Shown one piece after another: positions 1 to 5,936 of a DNA stretch of 6,633 nt. Source of the DNA: Thermoplasmata archaeon (GTDB lineage: Archaea; Thermoplasmatota; Thermoplasmata; Thermoplasmatales; Thermoplasmataceae); contig JAKAYK010000052.1 of the NCBI GenBank assembly GCA_021826765.1, positions 1-6,633 of the forward strand, read 5' to 3'. Position 1 is the first letter of the stretch, and every line of letters starts with the position of its first letter. The position numbers and the translations under genes were made by a program. The notes below the pieces were generated by a model. The model made no database searches, was not told the origin of the DNA, and was given only the letters and a program-made list of their open reading frames with translations.

Positions 1-433
1 ATGCCAGGATTTTTTCATTGATAAACTGGTCGGGTGTGAGGCTTAATATCTCAATGTTACTACCATCGGCCATTTCGAACTTCATCTGATGTCCCATAAT
101 TTCCGCTACGTGGTTCACCTCCACTTTCACCATGCTATTGTTATTTGTGATATTTGAGGAAATCACATTACCAGTATCTTTGATTTTTGGAATATTCAGA
201 CCATGTGATTCTAAAGCCTCCTTAAACGAAGGAAAAACTTCGGGAAAAGATTTAGAGTGAAAATCAAGACTTTCAGAAAATCTCTTTCCTGAATAACATC
301 TCCAAATAGCGGTTCCACCGTGTAATACAAGATCATCACTGATTGAATAGAGAATGTCAATGATTTCATCCTGAAGATATGCGACTTCTACCTGTATTCT
401 CTTTTTTAGTTGCTTAGCTATTGGTAGTTTCAT
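1..433 (-). CDS. AbiEii/AbiGii-type nucleotidyltransferase, 5' part (partial at window edge)
   Basis: The gene starts at ATG 433 and reads open for 144 codons to the left edge, so the C-terminus is missing. Residues 38-58 carry the family signature: HGGTA at 38-42, then RFSESLDF at 51-58. A strand with Glu105 (VKVEV) could supply the third acidic residue. The stretch 128-144 (EILSLTP, then EKILA) matches the conserved helix of AbiEii proteins. Members of this family (formerly DUF1814) act as toxins in AbiE-type systems; the characterised relatives are NTP-dependent nucleotidyltransferases, some acting on tRNA. Here the usual DxD reads S55-L56-D57, so one metal ligand appears lost and activity is doubtful. 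The gene just upstream is a membrane protein, not an AbiEi antitoxin; any partner must lie beyond the left edge. GC over 1-420 is about 37% by hand count, against about 46-50% in sampled valS lines, which suggests acquisition by transfer. Family assignment is firm; a toxin role is inference. Confidence 0.85.
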   Translation of the reverse strand, partial: MKLPIAKQLKKRIQVEVAYLQDEIIDILYSISDDLVLHGGTAIWRCYSGKRFSESLDFHSKSFPEVFPSFKEALESHGLNIPKIKDTGNVISSNITNNNSMVKVEVNHVAEIMGHQMKFEMADGSNIEILSLTPDQFINEKILA

Positions 434-453
434 AATTAATGAATTAACTCAGG

Positions 454-463
454 ATATATAAAA
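454..463 (-). promoter_or_regulatory. TATA box of the AbiEii-like gene
   Basis: On the minus strand this reads TTTTATATAT, a good archaeal TATA element. Its centre is about 25 bp before the ATG at 433, so transcription should begin at or next to the start codon and give a leaderless mRNA. No Shine-Dalgarno-like sequence precedes the ATG, which agrees. The gene therefore has its own promoter in the 55-bp gap after the membrane-protein gene. Confidence 0.6.
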
Positions 464-488
464 CTATAACTTCCGTTCAATCAGGTCT

Positions 489-1001
489 CTATCTATACCT
501 TTCCTCAATTCTCTTCTTTTCTCTTCTTTCAAGATTGAAATGATACAGCAGGAGAACTACCCCAATGGCAAGCATAGTCAAACCGAGGTAAATTCCAGCT
601 TCAAGTATGTAAGGCATGGATCCAATATGGACCTTGACGCTTGAATCCGTTCCATTATTCATATGAAGAAGAAGTGTCCACTGGCCCCCCTGTGGTGCAA
701 CCAGACTCTCGGAAATTCCTCCGCCTGTGAAATTTTCAGTCATATAATGGCTTCCAGAAGGTGAAATGAGGTATGCGGTGAAGGTACTGGTCTGGTTGTT
801 AAGGACAATGATTGTGTAACTTATGGACTGCCCTGCACTGGTGTTCACATGGTATTGGGTGGTATCTCCTGCAACCATGCTTGAGCTTTCAAAGGTGGAA
901 ATCGTGTTGTATATTCCAAAAATGGATACTCCAATGACTACGGCTGATGCGAGAAATATGACAAGTCCGTATCTCAGTGCGTTTTCCTTGGAGAGAAACA
1001 T
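489..1001 (-). CDS. Hypothetical membrane protein with two TM segments and an extracytoplasmic beta domain
   Basis: I do not recognise this 170-residue protein. A hydrophobic segment at about 12-32 follows a short basic N-terminus. Residues 33-130 are Ser/Thr/Gly-rich with alternating hydrophobics, as in a small beta-sandwich. A second membrane segment lies at about 131-154, and the tail (LERREKKRIEERYR) is strongly charged. The positive-inside rule puts both ends in the cytoplasm and the middle outside. The outer domain has four N-X-S/T sequons (N53, N69, N90, N116), possible N-glycosylation sites. A segment with SPSG at 80-83 and GGQWTLLLHMNNG at 105-117, just before the second TM, loosely resembles GOLD/p24 or PPC-type domains; this is a weak visual impression. 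It starts 28 bp after the valS stop and has its own TATA box, so it need not share a function with valS. The protein call is good; the function is unknown. Confidence 0.8.
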   Translation of the reverse strand: MFLSKENALRYGLVIFLASAVVIGVSIFGIYNTISTFESSSMVAGDTTQYHVNTSAGQSISYTIIVLNNQTSTFTAYLISPSGSHYMTENFTGGGISESLVAPQGGQWTLLLHMNNGTDSSVKVHIGSMPYILEAGIYLGLTMLAIGVVLLLYHFNLERREKKRIEERYR

Positions 1002-1029
1002 AGGGATTCAGTACCAAATTAGATCAAAT

Positions 1030-3354
1030 CTATATAAATGCTTGTACTGCAATTCCTTCTCCTTCTGTGAATGCAAGGTTATGCTCCCTGAGAGTGTTCT
1101 TTATTATATCCACTACTTCCTTTCCCGGTATTTCATGGCATGTGATATTGAAGCCACTGTATGGTGTTCTGGATGATTTCATTTTGCTTCTCTCCGCCCT
1201 GATTCCATCTATTATCTGTATTGCAGAAGCGAATTCACCAGGATCATATTTTCCAGGTTCATCCTTCACTGGCCATAGCTGGTCATGAATGGAAGTATCC
1301 TCTCCAAGCATATGGTGTGCCTCCTCGGCCATGAATGGAATTATGGGTGCATACATCCTGAGGATGCCCTCTGCAACCTTTGCTGCGACCGCATGTATCT
1401 CTCCTTTTACGGAATCATCCCCATTCTGGGTGTAATATTTTGTCATCTCCAGGTAGTTATCACAGAAATGTTTCCAGAAAAGGTTGTCGATTTCAGTCCT
1501 GGCCCTTGCAAGATCATATCTTTCATATGCAGTTTCCACTTTCTTCAGCGCTTCAGAGAATTCTCCCAGAATCCATCTGTTGAAGGGTAGTTTCACTGTG
1601 CCATCCCATTTTCCATTCTCCATGGATGACACAAGCTTGATCGCATTGTATATTTTGATGATTGTTCTCCTTCCCCTTGTGAGTTCCTGTTCCCTCAGGG
1701 GCGTATCCTCATGAATGGATGAAGAAACGCACCAGAGCCTGAGGGAATCTGCACCATATTTTTCCACTATATCAGTGGGCAATACAACATTCCCCTTGCT
1801 CTTGCTCATCTTTTCCCCCTTTGAATCGAAAACATTTCCGCTTATGACTGCATCATTCCATGGAATTTTCCCGTAATGTATGTATGACTTGTAGATTGTG
1901 GTGAATGCCCATGTTGAAATGATCTCATGTGCCTGGAATCTTGCATTCATCGTGGTGTCCCGGTCAAATCCGTAGATATTGTTCACAATGGTTGGGGAGA
2001 GTGATGAGGTGAACCATGTATCCATCACGTCCCTCTCCGGTTCCACGTCTCCAGATCCGCAGTGTGGGCATGCTTTTTTATCAGCGAATCTTGGATCCAC
2101 AGGAATCTCAGATTTTTCCGCAGGAATGATCCTGTTGCATGACCTGCAGTACCATACAGGTATGGGTATCCCAAGGATTCTCTGCCTGGAGATGCACCAG
2201 TCCCACTTCAGCCCATTGACCCAGTTCTCGTATCTTATCCTCATGAAATCAGGGTGCCATTGAACCTTCCTGCCCTGCTCAATGAGTTTTTCCTTCAGAT
2301 CCATATATCTTGCATACCACTGTGTGCTCACACTGACTTCCACAGGCGTATCGCATCTCTCATGAACATTTACAGAGTGCTGTATGGATTCTGTTTTCAG
2401 GACAAATCCTTCATTTTTAAGCAGTTCTCTGATCTTCTTCCTTGCCTCATTTATCCTGAGGCCTTCCAGGGGGCCATTCTCCCTCATGATTCCCTTTCTG
2501 TCCACTATGGTCTTCAGCTCAAGGCCATGTGTCTTCCACATATCATAATCTTCCTGGTCTCCAAAGGTGCAGATCATCTCAGCCCCTGTTCCCTTATCGA
2601 TCTTCACTCTCGAATCTGTGATAAGCTTCACTTTTCCACCATATATTGGAATGTGGAATTCCTTTCCTTCCAGATCCTTCATTCTGGGATCTTCAGGATT
2701 TATTGCAAGGGCCACACATGCGCCTATCATTTCAGGCCTGGTGGTTGCAATATCAATAAATGAATCATCTGAATGGAACCTGAGATAAACAAATTCAGAA
2801 CCAAGCGTCCTGTCCACCATCTCTATCTGGGAGATCGCAGTCCTGCATGTGGGGCACCATACGGTCATTCCATCCTGCCTGTATGCAATTCCCCTGCCAT
2901 ACAGTTCAAGGAATGATTCCTGCACTGTTTTCCACACTTCTCTGGAATATGTTATATACGATTTATCAAAATCTGCAGTGAATCCCATTCTTTTGAAGAA
3001 TACTATCATGTTCTCTATTGTTTCAAGCGATTTGTCTGTGCATATCTTCAGGGATGCACCAAGTTCCATGGACATAAGATTCACCTTCAGGGCCTTCTCA
3101 ACATACCTTTCAGTAGCGAGCCCGTTATTGTCGAATCCAAAGGGATAAAGCACATTCTTTCCCTTCATTCTCATGTATCTTGCGACTATGTCCTGGTGTG
3201 AATATGAAAATGCGTGGCCCATATGGAGGTCGCCCGATATGGTTGGAGGTGGAGTATCTATGGAGAAAATATCCTTTCCATGGACCCGTGAAAACGATCT
3301 GTTTTTCCAGGTGCCTGCCCATTTCTCCTCCATTCCTTTTATGTCCATGTCCAT
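1030..3354 (-). CDS. valS: Valyl-tRNA synthetase
   Basis: This class Ia synthetase charges tRNA-Val with valine using ATP in the cytoplasm. The 774 residues are complete. Visible motifs are PPPT at 35-38; the HIGH signature as HMGH at 44-47; GFDNNGLATER at 73-83 (archaeal ValRS type); CPTC at 167-170; the CP1 editing domain with TTRPE at 204-208, which hydrolyses mischarged Thr-tRNA; the Val-type core stretch GLKWDWCISRQR at 381-392; a zinc-knuckle-like set with Cys403, 406, 429 and 432; DTWFTSS at 445-451; and KMSKS at 515-519. An anticodon-binding helical domain fills about 590-700. It is shorter than bacterial ValRS and shows no long C-terminal coiled-coil arm, as expected in archaea. Met1, Met3 and Met8 are possible starts; Met1 fits the TATA spacing. 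It is divergent from the dtdA operon. Ile or Leu synthetase is excluded by the Val-type motifs. No frameshift or lost catalytic motif was seen. Confidence 0.97.
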   Translation of the reverse strand: MDMDIKGMEEKWAGTWKNRSFSRVHGKDIFSIDTPPPTISGDLHMGHAFSYSHQDIVARYMRMKGKNVLYPFGFDNNGLATERYVEKALKVNLMSMELGASLKICTDKSLETIENMIVFFKRMGFTADFDKSYITYSREVWKTVQESFLELYGRGIAYRQDGMTVWCPTCRTAISQIEMVDRTLGSEFVYLRFHSDDSFIDIATTRPEMIGACVALAINPEDPRMKDLEGKEFHIPIYGGKVKLITDSRVKIDKGTGAEMICTFGDQEDYDMWKTHGLELKTIVDRKGIMRENGPLEGLRINEARKKIRELLKNEGFVLKTESIQHSVNVHERCDTPVEVSVSTQWYARYMDLKEKLIEQGRKVQWHPDFMRIRYENWVNGLKWDWCISRQRILGIPIPVWYCRSCNRIIPAEKSEIPVDPRFADKKACPHCGSGDVEPERDVMDTWFTSSLSPTIVNNIYGFDRDTTMNARFQAHEIISTWAFTTIYKSYIHYGKIPWNDAVISGNVFDSKGEKMSKSKGNVVLPTDIVEKYGADSLRLWCVSSSIHEDTPLREQELTRGRRTIIKIYNAIKLVSSMENGKWDGTVKLPFNRWILGEFSEALKKVETAYERYDLARARTEIDNLFWKHFCDNYLEMTKYYTQNGDDSVKGEIHAVAAKVAEGILRMYAPIIPFMAEEAHHMLGEDTSIHDQLWPVKDEPGKYDPGEFASAIQIIDGIRAERSKMKSSRTPYSGFNITCHEIPGKEVVDIIKNTLREHNLAFTEGEGIAVQAFI
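1031..1038 (-). promoter_or_regulatory. TATA box of the membrane-protein gene, embedded in the valS stop region
   Basis: The minus strand reads TTTATATA here, and the same bases encode the last residues of ValRS (Phe-Ile) and the start of its TAG stop. The centre is about 33 bp before the ATG at 1001, predicting a leader of roughly 8 nt. No Shine-Dalgarno-like motif lies before the ATG. Confidence 0.55.
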
Positions 3355-3372
3355 GTATCGGGAATTTGATAG

Positions 3373-3382
3373 TTTTTAAAAA
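3373..3382 (-). promoter_or_regulatory. Likely TATA box of valS
   Basis: The T5A5 palindrome (TTTTTAAAAA on either strand) is centred about 23 bp before the valS ATG at 3354, which predicts a leaderless transcript. There is no Shine-Dalgarno-like motif before the ATG. Being symmetric, the element could in principle be read in the other direction too, but no plus-strand start lies at the right distance. Confidence 0.5.
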
Positions 3383-3462
3383 CACTTTCCATGAACTCAT
3401 CCCTATCCTGAATTCAATCAGTATACGTTTAATGCCTATCAAAAAGGACAAAATTCAAGAAT

Positions 3463-3472
3463 CATTTTAAGT
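3463..3472 (+). promoter_or_regulatory. Possible TATA element of the helical-protein/dtdA operon
   Basis: CATTTTAAGT is a weak TATA-like element. Its centre would place the transcription start near 3492, downstream of the ATG at 3484 but just before the in-frame ATG at 3496. If it is the real promoter, the first gene starts at 3496 and is nearly leaderless. An alternative is the sequence around 3424-3433 (ACGTTTAATG), which would leave a leader of about 30 nt before 3484. Confidence 0.3.
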
Positions 3473-3483
3473 GCAGAAGGTGT

Positions 3484-3921
3484 ATGTCATGGAAGATGTC
3501 AGGGAATTTGGATCAGTCCATATTGAAGATCTTGGAAGAGAATATGAAATTCTCCTCGGAACTTGAAGAAATGATAAATGACACAAACCATTCAAACATA
3601 TCCATGATACTGAAAATGTTCCAGGGTGCATTGAATGAACTTGAAAAAGCCCTGAGGGAAGGATCTTTTTCCAGTGAATACAGGAATATTCCGGATATCA
3701 AGATCCATTCTGGAAAACCCGGGGAAATGGTAGATATTGAGAGCATGCAGAGTGTGCTCAGGTTCCTTTCGGGCAGGCTTTCTGCTTTACATGATAATGC
3801 CATGAGCATAAGTTCAGGCAGAGGAAAGAAATCTGTTCTCGTGCAGTACATTGAAGGAGTAGAATATCTGAGGAAAAGATCTGAACACATGTATCATGAT
3901 CTTGTAGAGAAACAGCTATGA
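3484..3921 (+). CDS. Hypothetical helical protein, first gene of the dtdA operon
   Basis: I do not recognise this 145-residue protein. It appears almost wholly alpha-helical and soluble: amphipathic stretches at about 8-33 and 38-60, a linker with Pro and Gly at about 66-82, then helices at about 84-112 and 117-144. Glu, Lys, Ser and Met are abundant, it has no Cys, and there is no signal peptide or membrane segment. Short coiled-coil pairing is plausible. Its stop overlaps the dtdA start by 4 nt (ATGA), so the two are translated together and it may assist or regulate DtdA; that role is inference. The start is uncertain. ATG 3484 has GAAGGTG at 3476-3482, too close to act as a normal ribosome site, and ATG 3496 (Met5) fits a weak TATA element better. 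The intact reading frame, helix pattern and coupling argue that it is a real gene. Confidence 0.78.
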   Translation: MSWKMSGNLDQSILKILEENMKFSSELEEMINDTNHSNISMILKMFQGALNELEKALREGSFSSEYRNIPDIKIHSGKPGEMVDIESMQSVLRFLSGRLSALHDNAMSISSGRGKKSVLVQYIEGVEYLRKRSEHMYHDLVEKQL

Positions 3922-4673
3922 ACAGCAGCATATCGATTATATATTCCACTGCAGACCAGGCATCTGTCAACATAAGGGACGCACTTCTCTCCAATGGCAT
4001 GGACAGGGCCCTCTTCCATGAACTGGATACAAGGTTGATTCATTCAGATTTTCCTGAGAAGAAACTGGAATTGAATGGCGGAGCATTGATCTTTTTGAGC
4101 AGACATTCATCAGAAAAGAAGGTGAATTCCCTCACCGTACATCCTGTGGGAAATTTTTCCACTGCAGAGCTTGGCGGAAATTATGGGGAAGTTGCACCCT
4201 GCGATCCATGGGTGCAGTCTGCAATACTGAGGTCCATAAAGGAATCCTATGTGGGAAACAAATATCAGATAACTTTCGAGGCAACACATCATGGGCCCAG
4301 AAGTGAGTCGAGGATCATGTTTGCTGAGATTGGCACAGGCCCAGAAAACTGGGAAGACTCAGAAGCACTTGGGGCCCTTGCTGCAGGAATAAGAAGATTC
4401 AAGCAGGAGGATTACCCAAACTACATCGCAGCAGGTGGGGGCCACTATGCACCGAAATTTACGGATGCAGCCATGGAAATGAAAATCAACATAGGGCACA
4501 TCATATCAAAGTACAGGATGGATGACATGGTAGCAAACGGATTGCAACTTGCATTTGACAGCACACCTGAGTGCAAAGGGTTCATACTTGACAGGAAGGG
4601 CCTGAGATCAGGGCATCTTGAAGCCATAAGGAAGTTCTGTTCCGAAAAGGAATTGGATATGATTGAATTATAA
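3918..4673 (+). CDS. dtdA: D-aminoacyl-tRNA deacylase (DTD2/GEK1 family)
   Basis: DtdA hydrolyses the ester bond of D-aminoacyl-tRNA, freeing tRNA and the D-amino acid and keeping D-residues out of proteins. Plant and archaeal members of this family are also known to clear tRNAs carrying aldehyde-modified amino acids. The 251 residues contain the family's conserved blocks: FLSRHSSEKK at 59-68, VHPVGNF at 74-80, FEATHHGPRSES at 120-131, GTGPENW at 139-145, GGGHYAP at 173-179 with Lys180, and GHIISKY at 193-199. The repeated His residues in these blocks are the likely catalytic or metal-binding positions. The length is near the short end of what I expect for the family, but both ends look complete. 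The ATG start overlaps the previous stop (ATGA), indicating translational coupling; only a weak GAGA precedes it. The gene is divergent from valS, so two translation-fidelity functions share one intergenic region. It is unrelated to the bacterial-type DTD1 fold. Confidence 0.95.
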   Translation: MNSSISIIYSTADQASVNIRDALLSNGMDRALFHELDTRLIHSDFPEKKLELNGGALIFLSRHSSEKKVNSLTVHPVGNFSTAELGGNYGEVAPCDPWVQSAILRSIKESYVGNKYQITFEATHHGPRSESRIMFAEIGTGPENWEDSEALGALAAGIRRFKQEDYPNYIAAGGGHYAPKFTDAAMEMKINIGHIISKYRMDDMVANGLQLAFDSTPECKGFILDRKGLRSGHLEAIRKFCSEKELDMIEL

Positions 4674-4710
4674 TTTAGTTAATATAAGTAACCATTATAA
4701 TTCTCACATC

Positions 4711-4755
4711 ATGAAAATGGACTTTTTGTACAGTCTGCAGGATTCATGCGATTAG
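4711..4755 (+). other. Candidate 14-codon leaderless micro-ORF
   Basis: ATG at 4711 opens a frame encoding MKMDFLYSLQDSCD and ending at TAG 4753-4755. A TATA-like TTAATATAAG at 4679-4688 is centred about 27 bp before the ATG, the spacing of a leaderless archaeal promoter. In AT-rich DNA this can easily arise by chance, so it is recorded only as a possibility. No function is suggested. Confidence 0.15.
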
Positions 4756-4861
4756 AATTTTCTGTTTCACATTTCACCATTATTGCTGATTTTTCCCGTG
4801 ATAAGTTGGAAAAGATTAAAATATATTTTTAAAATCATAAATAATATTATATTATTATTAC

Positions 4862-4877
4862 TAAATTTTTATTTCTC
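4862..4877 (+). terminator. Possible T-rich terminator of the dtdA operon
   Basis: TAAATTTTTATTTCTC is a T-rich tract of the kind that ends archaeal transcripts without a hairpin. It is one of several such tracts in the spacer, so the actual end point of the dtdA mRNA is not decided by the sequence. Confidence 0.25.
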
Positions 4878-4894
4878 TGCTGATTGCCAATTTC

Positions 4895-4940
4895 CATTTA
4901 AGATAAATACGTCTTCTTCATTACAAAACATTTAAATACG
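4895..4940 (+). repeat. Two imperfect direct copies of an ATTTAA/AATACG box
   Basis: CATTTAAGATAAATACG at 4895-4911 is followed by CATTTAAATACG at 4929-4940; the second equals the first with an internal deletion. The downstream copy contains the presumed TATA box of the PLP-enzyme operon. The upstream copy could be a second promoter, a regulator site, or a chance similarity in AT-rich DNA. Confidence 0.35.
4930..4938 (+). promoter_or_regulatory. TATA box of the PLP-enzyme/DUF1611 operon
   Basis: ATTTAAATA is a good TATA-like element centred about 33 bp before the GTG start at 4968, predicting a leader of about 8 nt. No other TATA-like element is better placed, and no Shine-Dalgarno-like motif precedes the GTG. 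Confidence 0.5.
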
Positions 4941-4967
4941 CAAAATCAATGTATTTGTAACTTTACG

Positions 4968-5936
4968 GTGAAAAAACTGATAGAGCAGGTTTTAGATGAA
5001 GATAAACCTCCAGGAATGACCCCATTGTTCAGGGCAGTAAACACGGAATGTGCCCTGAAGCTCAAAAATGTATTTTTTAAATATGAGGGTGCAGGTCCAA
5101 CTGGAACTCAAAAGGACAGGATATCAAGGCTGCATATCAATCTTGCAAAATCTCTTGGATATGATACTGTGAGCGTTGCAACTTGTGGGAACTATGGGGC
5201 ATCAGTCTCCTATTTCGCATATCTGAACAGGATAAAATCTGTTGTTGCAATTCCATCATTCTATGCAGGTTCAAGAAACAGTGAGATTTATGAGAATGGT
5301 TCCGACATTATCGTGAAAAACATGAAATATGAAGACCTTGTGGAATACATCAAGGCCAAATCTGCTTCGGAGAACTGGTACAACTGCAGCCCTTCTTCGG
5401 AGAATTCATGGATTGATATACTGGGATACAGGCAGATCGCATATGAAATAGTGCAGCAGATAGGCCATGCTCCGGGATATGTAGCAGTGCCTGTTGGGAA
5501 CGGAACCACACTTGCGGGTATATACAGCGGTTTCAGGAAACTCTTCCTCTCAGGAGAAATAGATCACGTTCCGAGATTCATTGGATCAAGCACAAACCTT
5601 GGAAATCCAATTGTGTATTCATGGAAGCATGGCTACAGGCAGATCCAGACACTGGATGCTGCCAGGATAATTGAGACTGAAACCAACGAACCGCTGGTAT
5701 CCTTCAAGGCATTCGATGGCCAGAAGGCACTGAATGCAATCTATCAGTCAAAGGGAGCAGCCATAGCTGTGGAGGACAGCGAAATGATAAGATACAGCAG
5801 GATTATAGAGCACACTCAGGGAATCAATGTGCTCCCTGCATCAGCATCTGCACTGGCAGCTGCCCACAGGTACCTGAGAAGCAGGACGTACGGAAGGGAA
5901 GTTGTCGTGGTCTTGACGGGAAGAGGACATAATTGA
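4968..5936 (+). CDS. Threonine-synthase-like PLP-dependent enzyme (fold type II)
   Basis: This 322-residue protein has the full set of fold-type-II PLP landmarks. KYEGAGPTGTQKDR at 38-51 holds the PLP lysine K49. TCGNYGAS at 72-79 is the substrate/PLP Asn loop with N75. GNGTT at 177-181 would bind the PLP phosphate. LTGRG at 316-320 lies near the pyridine nitrogen. PTGxxKDR points to threonine synthase-like proteins rather than cysteine synthase or TrpB. It is shorter than usual threonine synthases: it starts directly at the TPLFRA region (18-23) with no N-terminal zinc ribbon or long lead. The loops TCGNYGAS and GNGTT differ from the usual S-T-G-N and GNGG forms, so it may act on another substrate (dehydratase, lyase or racemase chemistry). 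The GTG start is chosen because no in-frame ATG lies upstream within the promoter distance; the next Met is residue 17. It is coupled by a TTGA overlap to the DUF1611 gene, implying a shared pathway. The exact reaction is unknown. Confidence 0.88.
   Translation: MKKLIEQVLDEDKPPGMTPLFRAVNTECALKLKNVFFKYEGAGPTGTQKDRISRLHINLAKSLGYDTVSVATCGNYGASVSYFAYLNRIKSVVAIPSFYAGSRNSEIYENGSDIIVKNMKYEDLVEYIKAKSASENWYNCSPSSENSWIDILGYRQIAYEIVQQIGHAPGYVAVPVGNGTTLAGIYSGFRKLFLSGEIDHVPRFIGSSTNLGNPIVYSWKHGYRQIQTLDAARIIETETNEPLVSFKAFDGQKALNAIYQSKGAAIAVEDSEMIRYSRIIEHTQGINVLPASASALAAAHRYLRSRTYGREVVVVLTGRGHN
5922..5927 (+). promoter_or_regulatory. Ribosome binding site supporting the TTG start of the DUF1611 gene
   Basis: AGAGGA lies 5 nt before the TTG at 5933, within the end of the PLP-enzyme gene. 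It supports internal initiation at the TTGA overlap, unlike the first genes of the transcripts, which lack such motifs. Confidence 0.4.

Larger units (their letters stand above)
4674..4967. other. AT-rich intergenic spacer between dtdA and the PLP-enzyme operon
   Basis: No convincing gene lies in this 294-bp stretch. It contains several T-rich runs (4723-4727, 4790-4794, 4826-4830, 4866-4870) that could end the dtdA transcript, an AT-only block at 4841-4860 that includes the perfect palindrome ATAATATTAT (4841-4850), a strong TATA-like block at 4816-4834 with no start codon at the expected distance, a 14-codon ORF at 4711-4755, and two related ATTTAA/AATACG boxes before the next gene. I could form no tRNA-like or other structured RNA by eye. 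Confidence 0.6.

Noticed and set aside
823..1176. Plus-strand open frame spanning the membrane-protein gene and the valS end
   Set aside because: It is antisense to two supported genes and crosses their junction; composition is typical of a shadow frame.
2254..2763. Plus-strand open frame of 169 codons inside valS
   Set aside because: It is antisense to well-conserved synthetase codons, its translation is Cys/His/Phe-rich with no recognisable domain, and it has no promoter.
3125..3451. Minus-strand open frame of 108 codons over the valS start
   Set aside because: It overlaps valS out of frame at the HMGH-encoding region; valS motifs fix the true frame.
3489..3566. ATG at 3489 opening a different frame (MEDVREFG...) upstream of dtdA
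   Set aside because: It stops after 25 codons. The 3484 frame continues with regular amphipathic helices and ends in the ATGA overlap, so I see no need for a frameshift.
4841..4860. AT palindrome as a possible hairpin, origin element or recombination site
   Set aside because: It contains only A and T, has weak pairing and no flanking repeats; chance is likely in this AT-rich spacer.
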